Shown: positions 22,935-31,321 of the stretch, one piece after another
How positions within the stretch are numbered: position 1 is the stretch's first letter
Layout: every line of letters begins with the position of its first letter
Assembly: GCF_014651135.1 (NCBI RefSeq)
Contig: NZ_BMWH01000011.1
Coordinates: 117,455 to 181,454 of the forward strand
Source of the DNA: Streptomyces echinoruber
GTDB taxonomy: Bacteria > Actinomycetota > Actinomycetes > Streptomycetales > Streptomycetaceae
Direction: 5' to 3'
DNA: 64,000 nt
Notes under the pieces: generated by a model
Seen by the model: only the letters and a program-made list of their open reading frames with translations
What the model was told of the DNA's origin: nothing
Database searches by the model: none
Translations under genes and position numbers: made by a program

Positions 22935-24007
22935 CCCGGGAACCCGATCCCGCCCCGCCCCGCCGCATCGTCGTCACCGGAGCCACCGGCCTGCTCGGCA
23001 CGGCCGTCGTGGAGCGGCTGCTGACCGAGGGCTGCGAGGTGACCGCCCTGGTGCGGGACCCCGCCAAGGCGGCCCGGCAGTTGCCCTCCGGGCTGCGGCT
23101 GTCCGTGGTACGGGCCGACGTGACCGACCCGGCGAGCTACCGCGCCACCCTTCCCGGCGCCGCCGCGGTCATCCACACGGCCGCCTACTTCCGCGAGTAC
23201 TACCAGCCGGACGCCGACCTGGCCCTGCTGCACGCCACCAACGTCGACGCGGTCACCGTCCTGCTGCACGAGGCGGCCGACGCCGGGGTGCCCACGGTCG
23301 TGCACACCAGTTCCATCAACACGCTCGCCCCGGGCACCGCCGAGCACCCGGCCGACGAGTCGGCCCCGCCGCCGCGGGACTGGGAGAGCAACGCCTACCG
23401 GGCCAGCAAGGTACGGGCCGAGCAGGCCGTCGCCGCGTTCGGCGCGAAGCGGCCGGAGCTGCGGGTGCCGATCGTGCTGCCCGGCTGGATGTGGGGCCCC
23501 GCGGACGCCGGGCCCACCTCGGCCGGCCGGCTCTTCCTGGCCGTCGCCCGGGGCGAGATGCGCGCGGTGCCCCGCGCGGGCAACCACGTGGTGGACGCGC
23601 GGGACGTGGCATACGCACTGGTGCGGGCGGTGGACCACGGCCGGCACCTGCGCCGCTACATCGTCGCCGGCCGCTGGCAGGCGCTCTCCGCGACCTGTGC
23701 GGGCATCGCGGCCAGTGTCGGGGTGCCCGCGCCCCGGCAGATCCCGGCGGGCGCGGCCCTGGCCTTCGCCACCGTCCTCCAGGCGCGGGCGAGGCTGCGC
23801 GGCGTGCCGCCCGTCGCCACGCGGGAGGGCGTGCGGGTCCTGCTGGACGGCAACCGCACCCGGATCACCTCCGCCCGCGCCCAGCGCGAACTGGGCGTCA
23901 CCTTCCGGCCGTTGCAGGAGACCTTCGCCGACATGGCCGCCTGGTACCGCCGGGCCGGGATGCTCGGCGCCGAGCACACCGCACCCGAGGAGCGCACGCG
24001 ATCATGA
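22931..24007 (+). CDS. NAD(P)-dependent epimerase/reductase (extended SDR, dihydroflavonol-reductase-like)
   Basis: 358 residues from the ATG overlapping the MMPL stop (ATGA). Extended SDR: TGATGLLG at 16-23 for NAD(P) binding, HTAAYF, HTSSIN (catalytic Ser region), and Y156-x-x-x-K160 in YRASK, then PGWMWGPADAGPTSAGR. Substrate binding resembles the dihydroflavonol-4-reductase/hopanoid-associated sugar epimerase group. In this operon it could reduce the keto group or lactone precursor of the AfsA product, a step needing an NAD(P)H reductase in A-factor synthesis (BprA), but the enzyme family there is not necessarily the same. Confidence 0.9.
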   Translation: MTREPDPAPPRRIVVTGATGLLGTAVVERLLTEGCEVTALVRDPAKAARQLPSGLRLSVVRADVTDPASYRATLPGAAAVIHTAAYFREYYQPDADLALLHATNVDAVTVLLHEAADAGVPTVVHTSSINTLAPGTAEHPADESAPPPRDWESNAYRASKVRAEQAVAAFGAKRPELRVPIVLPGWMWGPADAGPTSAGRLFLAVARGEMRAVPRAGNHVVDARDVAYALVRAVDHGRHLRRYIVAGRWQALSATCAGIAASVGVPAPRQIPAGAALAFATVLQARARLRGVPPVATREGVRVLLDGNRTRITSARAQRELGVTFRPLQETFADMAAWYRRAGMLGAEHTAPEERTRS

Positions 24008-25110
24008 GGATCCGTCTGAAGTCCGCCCTGCTGACGGCCGCCGCGGCGGTCCTCGCCGTGACGCCGGTGTACTGGGCGAACGCCGTCGCCAAGGACACAC
24101 CGCCCCGGGCGGCGGCGCCCCGGTCCGGACAGCCCGGCACGGACCGCGAGCCCTTCGCCCTCGACCGGGACATCACCGACCTGCCGGTGAGCTTCACCGT
24201 CCGCAACATCAACCGCACCCCGGCCGCCTGCCCCACCGACGGCAGGACGTACACGGTCCGCGGCCACCTCACCGCGCCCACCGCCCTGCTGGCACGCGGC
24301 GGCACCCAGGCCGTCACGCTCTACGAGCACGGCATCGCGGCCGGCGAGTGGTACTGGCGGCTGCCCGCCCGGGGCTACCACCACACCGAGGAGCTGGCCC
24401 GGCGCGGCCACGCCTCGCTCACCATCGACCGCCTCGGCTACGACAGCAGCGACAAGCCCGACGGCTACGCCACGTGCATCGGCGGCCAGGCCGACATCGC
24501 CCACCAGATCGTGCAGCAGCTCCGCCACGGCACCTACCACGTCCGCGGCACCGCACCGAGGTTCGCCAAGGTCTTCCTCGCCGGGCAGTCCAACGGCGGG
24601 CAGATCGTGCAGATCGAGGCCTACTCCTTCCACGACGTCGACGGCCTGGTGATCATGGACTGGACGGACCGCGGCCTGACCCCGCAGGCCAACGCCCGTT
24701 TCTTCACCTCCCTGCAGACCTGCCTGCGCGGCGGCACCCACGGCTACGCCTACTACGACCTGGGCACCCGCGAGTTCCGGTCGGGCAACTTCCACGACAC
24801 CGACCCGGCCGTCGAGGACCTCGCCGCCCCGCTGCAGAACCGCCACCCGTGCGGCGACATGGTCTCCCAGCTCGGCGCGGTCCTCGTCGACGTCCAGCGC
24901 CTGCGGACCATCACCGTGCCGGTGCTCTTCCTCTACGGGGAGGACGACGCCCGGGTGCGGGGCGGGGCCCAGCAACGGGCCCTGTTCACCGGGGCCAAGG
25001 ACACCCGGCTCGTCACGGTCGGGGGCGCCGGCCACTACATGGGCATGGCCCGCAACGCGCACGTCGTGCACGACACGCTCGCCGCCTGGCTGCACGCGCA
25101 CGGCGGCTGA
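24004..25110 (+). CDS. Secreted alpha/beta hydrolase
   Basis: 368 residues, ATG overlapping the SDR stop (ATGA). A Sec signal peptide is clear (MRIRLKSALLTAAAAVLAVT, cleavage probably after ANA near 27). The mature enzyme has its nucleophile elbow GQSNGG with S196, the acid in LYGEDDARV (~314) and the catalytic His in GGAGHYMGM (H344). Cysteines at ~76, 158, 240 and 283 could form two disulphides, as expected outside the cell. It may mature or degrade the exported small molecule at the surface. The substrate is unknown. Confidence 0.9.
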   Translation: MRIRLKSALLTAAAAVLAVTPVYWANAVAKDTPPRAAAPRSGQPGTDREPFALDRDITDLPVSFTVRNINRTPAACPTDGRTYTVRGHLTAPTALLARGGTQAVTLYEHGIAAGEWYWRLPARGYHHTEELARRGHASLTIDRLGYDSSDKPDGYATCIGGQADIAHQIVQQLRHGTYHVRGTAPRFAKVFLAGQSNGGQIVQIEAYSFHDVDGLVIMDWTDRGLTPQANARFFTSLQTCLRGGTHGYAYYDLGTREFRSGNFHDTDPAVEDLAAPLQNRHPCGDMVSQLGAVLVDVQRLRTITVPVLFLYGEDDARVRGGAQQRALFTGAKDTRLVTVGGAGHYMGMARNAHVVHDTLAAWLHAHGG

Positions 25111-25260
25111 CCGCCGTCCCTCCGCCTCCCCGTCTCCCCGCGCCTCTCCGCGCTCTTCCGCTCCCCTCCGCATCCCGTCCCTCCCCTCTCTTCCGCTCCC
25201 CTCCCCTCCGCCTCCCGTCCCTCCCCTCCCCTCCGCTCCGCCCACCGTCATCCGATTCCC
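25111..25260 (+). repeat. Polypyrimidine (C/T) low-complexity tract between the hydrolase and second MMPL genes
   Basis: From about 25117 to 25240 the plus strand is almost only C and T with isolated G, built of CTCCC/TCCGC/TCTTCC-like units (for example CGCTCCCCTCC twice). It separates two otherwise coupled operon parts. It ends shortly before the Shine-Dalgarno GAAGGAG at 25261 of the second MMPL gene. No gene is present. Such tracts can form triplex or slipped structures and can act as transcription-pausing or Rho-loading regions. Confidence 0.7.
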
Positions 25261-25274
25261 GAAGGAGTCACGCC

Positions 25275-27488
25275 ATGTCAGCCAAGCCGCCGGTCCTCGA
25301 CCGGCTCGGCACCCTCACCACCGTCAGGCGGCGTGCCGTGCTGATCACCGCGGCGGTCCTGTTCCTGCTGGCCGCCGCCGTGGGGGCGGGAGCACAGTCC
25401 GCGCTGTCGCTGTCCCGGTTCGAGGCGCCCGGCTCGCCGTCCTGGTCCGCGGACGACGTGCTGCACCGGGAGTTCAAGGACGGCTCGCCCAACTTCGTGC
25501 TGCTGGTGACCGCCCGGCACGGCACCGTCGACGATCCGGCCGTCGCCGCCGCGGGCCGCGCCCTGACCGGCGAGCTGGCCCGGACCGAGGGCGTGGACAC
25601 GGCGGGTTCGTACTGGACCCGCGGTCCGCACAGCCCGCTGGTGAGCACCGACCGCAGGCAGGCCCTGGTGGTGGCCTGGCTGCACGGCAGCCCGACCCAC
25701 GTCCGCGGCGAACTCGCCGACGTCTCCCCGCGTTTCACCCGCACCACACCGCTGCTCACGGTCCGTCCCGGCGGTCAGGACGAGGTGTTCCGGCAGGTCG
25801 GTGAGGAGACCCGCAAGGATTTCCTGCGGGCCGAGGCGGTGATCGTCCCGTCCGTGTTCCTGCTGCTGCTCGTGCTCTACCGGCGCTGGGCGGCTGCCGC
25901 CCTCACCCTCGCCGTCGGCTTCTTCTCGGTGCTCGCCTCCCTCGCCCTGCTGCGCGGCGTGACGCTGTTCACGGACGTGTCGACGTTCGCGGCGAACCTG
26001 GCGCTTGTGCTGGGTCTCGGACTCGGCCTGGACTACAGCCTGTTCGTGATCGCCCGCTTCCGTGAGGAGGCGCAGGCGGGCGGCGACCGGCTCGCCGCCG
26101 TGCGCCGCACGGTCTCCAGCGCCGGCCGCACCGTCCTGTTCAGCGGTTTCACCGTGGCCGCCTCCCTGGCGGCCCTGTTCGCCTTCCCGTTCCCCTTCCT
26201 GCGCTCCTTCGCCTACGCGGGCATCGCGGTCGTGGTCACCTCGGCGTTCGGCGCGGTGGTGCTGCTGCCCGCGGCCCTCGCGACGGTCGGGCAGCGCACC
26301 CTGCGTCCCGGCCGGGCCGGCCGGGACGCGCAGCTCGCCTCGGGCCGCTGGTACCGGGCGGCGCTGCGCGTGATGCGCCGCCCGCTGCTGTACGGGCTGC
26401 CCGTCCTGGCCGTCCTGCTGGCGCTCGGCGCGCCGTTCCTGGGCGCCCGGTTCGGCCTGCCGGACGAGCGGGTGCTGCCGGCGTCGGCGTCCAGCCGGGT
26501 GGTGCAGGAGCGGATCGACGCCGCGTTCCCCGCGCAGGAGACCGACGCGCTGCAGGTCGTCGCCCGGGACGCCGGGGAACGGGCCGCCGCCTACGCGCGG
26601 CGCCTGTCGGCCCTGCCGGGCACCTACCAGGTCGACACCGCGACCGGCACGTACCGCGCCGGCACCCGTATCGCGCCCGTCGCCGATCCGGCCCGCTACC
26701 GCGCCGACGGCGGCCGCCTGGTCCGCTTCTCCGTCGTGCCCGGCAAGCGCGCGCTGAACGGCGACATGGCCGACTACGTGGCCGCCGTCCGCGCCGTCGA
26801 GCCGCCCTCGCCGGACGTCCGGGTGGGCGGTTTCCCCGCCGACATGGCGGACTTCCGCTCGGCGCTGCTGCACCGGCTGCCCTACGTCGTCGCGGCGATC
26901 CTGCTCATCACCTTCACCGTCCTGTTCCTGATGACGGGCAGCCTGCTGATCCCGGCGAAGGCCACCGTGGCCAACCTGCTGTCCCTGACGGTGATGTTCG
27001 GCGTCCTCGTGTGGGTCTTCCAGGACGGGCACCTGTCGGGCGTCCTGGGCTTCACCGCGTCCGGGCGGATGGAGCCGAGCATCCCGATCCTGATGTTCTG
27101 CATCGCCTACGGCCTGTCCATGGACTACGAGGTGTTCATCATGGCCAGGATCGCGGAGGCCCACGACCGCACGGGCGACACCCGCACCGCCGTCGCCGAG
27201 GGCATCCAGCGCAGCGCCCCGCTGGTCAGCGCGGCCGCCGGCATCCTCGCCCTGACCTTCGCCACCTACACGACGGGCTCCGTCGTCTTCCTGAAGGAAC
27301 TGGGCGTCGGCATGGCGCTCGCGGTCCTGGTGGACGCGTTGCTGATCCGCACGGTGCTCGTCCCGGCGTTCATGCGGCTGGCGGGGAACGCCAACTGGTG
27401 GGCACCCGCGCCGCTGAAGCGGCTGCACGGACGCTACGGCCTGCGCGAGAGCGCGGCCACGCCACGGCCCGCGCCGCACACGCCCTGA
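25275..27488 (+). CDS. MMPL-family RND transporter (second copy)
   Basis: 737 residues from the ATG at 25275 (GAAGGAG 8 bp upstream). Same architecture as the first MMPL: TM1 VLITAAVLFLLAAAVGAGA, loop 1 (~45-190), first bundle with LALVLGLGLGLDYSLFVIARF, loop 2 (~370-545), second bundle with LMFCIAYGLSMDYEVFIMARIAEAHD. The two transporters are clearly paralogous yet well diverged, so they may move different molecules or form a pair. The C-terminus (TPRPAPHTP) and stop codon lie in the first copy of a 28-bp tandem repeat. Confidence 0.93.
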   Translation: MSAKPPVLDRLGTLTTVRRRAVLITAAVLFLLAAAVGAGAQSALSLSRFEAPGSPSWSADDVLHREFKDGSPNFVLLVTARHGTVDDPAVAAAGRALTGELARTEGVDTAGSYWTRGPHSPLVSTDRRQALVVAWLHGSPTHVRGELADVSPRFTRTTPLLTVRPGGQDEVFRQVGEETRKDFLRAEAVIVPSVFLLLLVLYRRWAAAALTLAVGFFSVLASLALLRGVTLFTDVSTFAANLALVLGLGLGLDYSLFVIARFREEAQAGGDRLAAVRRTVSSAGRTVLFSGFTVAASLAALFAFPFPFLRSFAYAGIAVVVTSAFGAVVLLPAALATVGQRTLRPGRAGRDAQLASGRWYRAALRVMRRPLLYGLPVLAVLLALGAPFLGARFGLPDERVLPASASSRVVQERIDAAFPAQETDALQVVARDAGERAAAYARRLSALPGTYQVDTATGTYRAGTRIAPVADPARYRADGGRLVRFSVVPGKRALNGDMADYVAAVRAVEPPSPDVRVGGFPADMADFRSALLHRLPYVVAAILLITFTVLFLMTGSLLIPAKATVANLLSLTVMFGVLVWVFQDGHLSGVLGFTASGRMEPSIPILMFCIAYGLSMDYEVFIMARIAEAHDRTGDTRTAVAEGIQRSAPLVSAAAGILALTFATYTTGSVVFLKELGVGMALAVLVDALLIRTVLVPAFMRLAGNANWWAPAPLKRLHGRYGLRESAATPRPAPHTP

Positions 27489-27546
27489 CCCACGGCCCGC
27501 ACCGCACACGCCCTGACCCACGGCCCGCACCGCACACGCCCTGACC
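27463..27546 (+). repeat. 28-bp tandem repeat, three copies plus a decayed fourth, over the end of the second MMPL gene
   Basis: Copies of CACGGCCCGC(A/G)CCGCACACG with CCCTGACC start at 27463, 27491 and 27519, and a degenerate one follows at 27547. The TGA stop of the MMPL gene lies in the first copy, so the repeat has probably also shaped the protein's last residues. Confidence 0.85.
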
Positions 27547-27563
27547 CGCGGCCCGCGCCGCGC

Positions 27564-27600
27564 CCGCGCCGCGCCCGCTCCACGCGCGGGCGCGGCGCGG
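27564..27600 (+). terminator. Perfect 15-bp GC-only hairpin downstream of the second MMPL gene
   Basis: Arms 27564-27578 and 27586-27600 are exactly complementary (15 bp, all G/C) around a 7-nt loop (TCCACGC). No U-run follows, as is common for Streptomyces terminators. It lies between the inserted operon and coaA and probably shields coaA from read-through. Confidence 0.65.
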
Positions 27601-27634
27601 ATTCCGGGCGCCCCCGGCCCGGGCGGCGGGCCCC

Positions 27635-27785
27635 GCGTGACGCACCCCACCCCCCGCCCCGTTCAAACTCCGTTAACAATGGACTGTGATCTCTCCGGTC
27701 TCCTCGATGCCCCGGAGCGCCCACCGGAACCGTCCGGAGGCGACTCCCTACGTCGATCTCACCCGCGCGGAGTGGAGCGCACTGC
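27635..27785 (+). repeat. Right-hand copy of the direct repeat flanking the cluster (coaA promoter and 5' end)
   Basis: Matches 13874-14045 in the same orientation. Both begin GCGTGACGCACCCC, pass through GTTC(A/G)AACTCCGT(T/C)AACAA, share a GTG start, and share a block around CGGAGCGCCCACCGGAACCG. By eye the last ~70 bp are about 90% identical; the part before has an insertion of ~20 bp in the left copy. The intact coaA starts inside this right copy. Confidence 0.85.
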
Positions 27786-28675
27786 GGGACAAGACGCCGC
27801 TGCCGCTGAGCGCGGAGGAGGTGGAGCGGCTGCGCGGCCTGGGCGACGTGATCGACCTGGATGAGGTGCGCGACATCTACCTGCCGCTGTCCCGGCTGCT
27901 CAACCTCTACGTCGGCGCCACGGACGGCCTGCGCGGCGCCCTGAACACCTTCCTCGGCGAGCAGGGCTCCCAGTCCGGCACGCCGTTCGTCATAGGCGTC
28001 GCCGGCTCGGTCGCGGTCGGCAAGTCCACCGTCGCCCGCCTGCTGAAGGCGCTCCTGGCCCGCTGGCCCGAGCACCCGCGCGTGGAGCTGGTCACCACCG
28101 ACGGCTTCCTGCTGCCGATGAAGGAGCTGCAGGCCCGCGGCCTGATGTCCCGCAAGGGCTTCCCCGAGTCCTACGACCGCCGCGCCCTGACCCGGTTCGT
28201 CGCCGACGTCAAGGCCGGCAAGGACGAGGTCACCGCGCCCGTCTACTCCCACCTGATCTACGACATCGTCCCCGGCGAGAAGCTCGTGGTGCGCCGCCCC
28301 GACATCCTCATCGTCGAGGGCCTGAACGTCCTGCAGCCCGCCCTGCCCGGCAAGGACGGCCGCACCCGCGTCGCGGTCGCGGACTACTTCGACTTCAGCG
28401 TGTACGTCGACGCCCGCACCGAGGACATCGAGCGCTGGTACCTCAACCGCTTCAAAAAGCTGCGCGAGACCGCCTTCCAGGACCCGTCCTCCTACTTCCG
28501 CAAGTACACGCAGGTGTCGGAGGAGGAGGCCCTGGACTACGCGCGCACGATGTGGCGCACGATCAACAAGCCGAACCTGGTGGAGAACATCGCCCCGACC
28601 CGCGGCCGCGCCACCCTGATCCTGCGCAAGGGCCCGGACCACAAGGTGCAGCGCCTCAGCCTGCGCAAGCTGTGA
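27686..28675 (+). CDS. coaA: Type I pantothenate kinase
   Basis: 329 residues from the GTG at 27686. P-loop GVAGSVAVGKST (~109-120), the VTTDGFLLP and SRKGFPESYD motifs, and VIVEGLNVLQ-like (ILIVEGLNVLQPA) are all present. It catalyses ATP-dependent phosphorylation of pantothenate, the first and regulated step of CoA synthesis. The 5' end and promoter are duplicated at the left edge of the inserted cluster, so the resident or the incoming copy of this gene was used to restore function after integration. It is followed 16 bp later by the DUF389 gene. Confidence 0.96.
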   Translation: MISPVSSMPRSAHRNRPEATPYVDLTRAEWSALRDKTPLPLSAEEVERLRGLGDVIDLDEVRDIYLPLSRLLNLYVGATDGLRGALNTFLGEQGSQSGTPFVIGVAGSVAVGKSTVARLLKALLARWPEHPRVELVTTDGFLLPMKELQARGLMSRKGFPESYDRRALTRFVADVKAGKDEVTAPVYSHLIYDIVPGEKLVVRRPDILIVEGLNVLQPALPGKDGRTRVAVADYFDFSVYVDARTEDIERWYLNRFKKLRETAFQDPSSYFRKYTQVSEEEALDYARTMWRTINKPNLVENIAPTRGRATLILRKGPDHKVQRLSLRKL

Positions 28676-28691
28676 CGTCTACGCTGCCGCC

Positions 28692-29636
28692 ATGCTGCAT
28701 CTGCGTGTGATCACCCCGGCCGACCGGACCGACGACGTGGTCCGGCTGATCGAGCGGACGGTCGGCACCACCCACCTGGTGGTCCTGCCGGGCGCCGCCC
28801 GCGACCCCGCCGGCGACGTCGTGCTGTGCGACGTGGCGCGGGAGGCGGGCGACGAGCTGCTCACCGGGCTGCAGCGGCTGGGCCTCGCGGACAGCGGTTC
28901 CATCGCCGTGGAGAACATCGACCTGTCGCTGTCGCGGCGGGCCGACCGGGCCGAGGAGGAGGCGCCCGGCGAAAGCGCGGACGCGGTGCTGTGGGAGCAC
29001 CTGGTCGAGGCGACGCACGAGGAGTCGACCCTGTCGGTGACGTACGTCGCCTTCCTCACGCTCGCCACGATGATCGCGGCCTGCGGCGTCGTCCTGGACA
29101 ACGCCATCCTGATCGTGGGCGCGATGGCGGTCGGGCCGGAGTTCGGGCCGCTGGCGGGCATCTCCACGGCGGTGGTGCGCCCCGCGCCCCGGCTCGCGCT
29201 GCGCTCGCTGGTGGCGCTGCTGGTGGGTTTCGCGGCCGCGATGGCGCTGACGGCGGGCTTCAGCCTGTTCATGGACGCCGTGGGGCTGTTCAGCGAGGGG
29301 CGGCTGGAGGCCGACCGGCCCAACACCGGCTTCATCTACGCCCCCGACTGGTTCTCCTTCGTCGTGGCGGTCCTCGCCGGAGCCGCCGGCACGCTGTCCC
29401 TGACCTCCGCCAAGTCCGGCGCCCTGGTCGGCGTGGCGATCTCCGTGACGACGGTGCCGGCCGCCGCCAATGCGGCCGTGGCCCTGGTCTACGGCGACAC
29501 CCACCAGACCCTGCGGTCGACGGAGCAGCTCCTGCTGAACCTGCTCGGCATCCTGCTGGCGGGCACGCTCACGCTGCTCGCCCAGAAGTGGTTCTGGTCC
29601 AGGCAGCGCGAGCGCACCCGCGGGCCGGCGGTCTGA
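28692..29636 (+). CDS. DUF389 integral membrane protein
   Basis: 314 residues. A cytoplasmic N-terminal ferredoxin-like region (~1-110, MLHLRVITPADRTDDVVRLIERT) is followed by about six membrane segments starting at TYVAFLTLATMIAACGVVLDNAILIVGAMAVGPEFGPLAG, the hallmark of DUF389 (TIGR00341-like) proteins. Function unknown; the family is widespread and often near stress or ion genes. It probably forms an operon with coaA. The last codons (SRQRERTRGPAV) lie in a 25-bp sequence that is repeated directly after the stop. Confidence 0.88.
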   Translation: MLHLRVITPADRTDDVVRLIERTVGTTHLVVLPGAARDPAGDVVLCDVAREAGDELLTGLQRLGLADSGSIAVENIDLSLSRRADRAEEEAPGESADAVLWEHLVEATHEESTLSVTYVAFLTLATMIAACGVVLDNAILIVGAMAVGPEFGPLAGISTAVVRPAPRLALRSLVALLVGFAAAMALTAGFSLFMDAVGLFSEGRLEADRPNTGFIYAPDWFSFVVAVLAGAAGTLSLTSAKSGALVGVAISVTTVPAAANAAVALVYGDTHQTLRSTEQLLLNLLGILLAGTLTLLAQKWFWSRQRERTRGPAV

Positions 29637-29665
29637 CCGGCGAGCGCACCCGCGGGCCGGCGGTC
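29609..29665 (+). repeat. 25-bp direct repeat at the end of the DUF389 gene
   Basis: CGAGCGCACCCGCGGGCCGG plus CGGTC occurs at 29609-29633 and again at 29641-29665, separated by TGACCGG, which holds the TGA stop. The second copy is non-coding. Confidence 0.85.
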
Positions 29666-29690
29666 CAAAAGGCTCATGAGAAGGCTCAGG

Positions 29691-29722
29691 AGAAGGCTCA
29701 TGAAGACCCTGGTGAGCCTTCT
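29691..29722. terminator. Bidirectional terminator between DUF389 and glmM
   Basis: A perfect 10-bp stem, AGAAGGCTCA (29691-29700) and TGAGCCTTCT (29713-29722), with a 12-nt loop, between convergent genes. Two further AAGGCTCA copies precede it (29669, 29680), so alternative stems can form. The right arm overlaps the TAG stop of glmM. Confidence 0.75.
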
Positions 29723-31079
29723 AGCCGAGCGCCGACTTCACCGCGTCCGCCAGCCGCCCGGCCACCGACCGCGCCTGGTCGATGTCCGCGGCCTCGACCA
29801 TCACCCGCACCAGCGGCTCGGTGCCCGAGGGCCGCAGCAGCACGCGCCCGGTGGAGCCCAGCTCCCGCTCGGCCTCGGCGACGGCGGCGGCCAGCTCGGC
29901 GGAGGTCTTCACCCGGGACTTGTCGACGTCGGGGACGTTGATGAGGACCTGCGGCAGCCGCTCCATCACCGACGCCAGTTCCCGCAGCGTGCGGCCGGTC
30001 TCGGCGACCCGAGCCGCCAGCAGCAGGCCGGTCAGGGTGCCGTCGCCGGTGGTGGCGTGGTCGAGGACGATGACGTGCCCGGACTGCTCGCCGCCGAGCG
30101 CGTAGCCGTTCTCCTTCATCTCCTCCAGCACGTACCGGTCGCCGACCGCGGTCTGCACGAGCCGGATGCCCGCGCGCTCCATGGCGAGCTTGAAGCCCAG
30201 GTTCGACATCACGGTCGCGACGACGGTGTCGGAGCGCAGTGCGGAACGCTCCCGCATCGCCAGCGCGAGCACGGACAGGATCTGGTCGCCGTCGACCTCC
30301 TCGCCGGTGTGGTCCACCGCGAGGCAGCGGTCGGCGTCGCCGTCGTGCGCGATGCCGAGGTCGGCGCCGTGCTCGACGACGGCCGCCTTGAGCTTGTCGA
30401 GGTGGGTGGAGCCGTAGCCGTCGTTGATGTTGAGGCCGTCGGGCTCGGCGCCGATGGTGATCACCTCGGCGCCGGCCCGCCGGAACGCCTCGGGCGAGAC
30501 CCGGAAGGCCGCGCCGTGCGCCTCGTCCAGGACGATCCGCAGCCCGTCGAGGCGGTGCGGGAGGACGGCGAGCAGGTGCTCGACGTAGCGGTCGAGGCCC
30601 TCCTCGTAGGAGCGGACGCGTCCGACGCCCGCGCCGGTGGGCCGCTCCCACGGCTCGCCGCGCTTGTGCTCCTCGTACACGGTCTCGATGCGGTCCTCCA
30701 GCTCGTCGGCGAGTTTGTGGCCGCCGCGGGCGAAGAACTTGATGCCGTTGTCCGGCATGGCGTTGTGGCTGGCGGAGAGCATCACGCCCAGGTCGGCGCC
30801 GAGCGCGGCGGTGAGGTGGGCGACCGCGGGTGTCGGCAGCACGCCGACGCGCAGCACGTCCACGCCGGCGCTGGCCAGGCCGGCGACCACGGCGGCCTCC
30901 AGGAACTCCCCGGACGCGCGCGGGTCCCGCCCGACCACCGCCGTCGGCCGGTGGCCCTCGAAGGTGCCCGCCTCGGCCAGTACGTGCGCCGCGGCGACGG
31001 AGAGGCCGAGTGCCATCTCGGCCGTCAGATCCGCGTTGGCGACGCCGCGCACGCCGTCCGTGCCGAAGAGTCGTCCCAC
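29721..31079 (-). CDS. glmM: Phosphoglucosamine mutase
   Basis: 452 residues from the GTG at 31079, preceded by AGGAGG; an upstream in-frame ATG at 31145 would add an odd near-duplicate LFGTD segment and is rejected. The active phosphoserine is S104 in LSASHNAMPDNG, the metal loop is HDGDADRC, and sugar binding is by GGEQSGHVI. It interconverts glucosamine-6-P and glucosamine-1-P for UDP-GlcNAc and thus peptidoglycan, following GlmS. It lies just downstream of rplM-rpsI, its conserved position in actinobacteria. Confidence 0.97.
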   Translation of the reverse strand: MGRLFGTDGVRGVANADLTAEMALGLSVAAAHVLAEAGTFEGHRPTAVVGRDPRASGEFLEAAVVAGLASAGVDVLRVGVLPTPAVAHLTAALGADLGVMLSASHNAMPDNGIKFFARGGHKLADELEDRIETVYEEHKRGEPWERPTGAGVGRVRSYEEGLDRYVEHLLAVLPHRLDGLRIVLDEAHGAAFRVSPEAFRRAGAEVITIGAEPDGLNINDGYGSTHLDKLKAAVVEHGADLGIAHDGDADRCLAVDHTGEEVDGDQILSVLALAMRERSALRSDTVVATVMSNLGFKLAMERAGIRLVQTAVGDRYVLEEMKENGYALGGEQSGHVIVLDHATTGDGTLTGLLLAARVAETGRTLRELASVMERLPQVLINVPDVDKSRVKTSAELAAAVAEAERELGSTGRVLLRPSGTEPLVRVMVEAADIDQARSVAGRLADAVKSALG

Positions 31080-31259
31080 TTGTCCTCCTGAGCAAACATC
31101 AGTTCCGAACAGCCCCGCCGAGGGCGTCCGCGGCGTCCGGCCCACCGGGCGAATCGTTCCGTCCGGATCTGCCGCGGGGGGGCGTACGACGCCCGGTCAT
31201 CAGATCACACGAGCCTGAGAGCGTCTTGTGCCGTTATACGCCTCCGGCCGCGATAAACG

Positions 31260-31298
31260 AACGCCCCGGCGGGCACAGTGGCGTGCCGCCGGGGCGTT
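31260..31298 (-). terminator. Strong hairpin downstream of rpsI
   Basis: AACGCCCCGGCGG and CCGCCGGGGCGTT are exact complements (13 bp) at 31260-31272 and 31286-31298; the inner bases extend the stem with one bulge around an AGTG loop. It lies 23 bp past the rpsI stop, so it most likely ends the rplM-rpsI transcript and separates it from glmM. Confidence 0.8.
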
Positions 31299-31321
31299 CG
31301 GAGTACAGCAGGCAGCAGGGG

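Noticed and set aside
31080..31145. Longer GlmM start at 31145
   Set aside because: It adds LFGTDVCSGGQ, unlike any GlmM N-terminus. The GTG at 31079 has AGGAGG and gives the conserved GRLFGTDGVRG.
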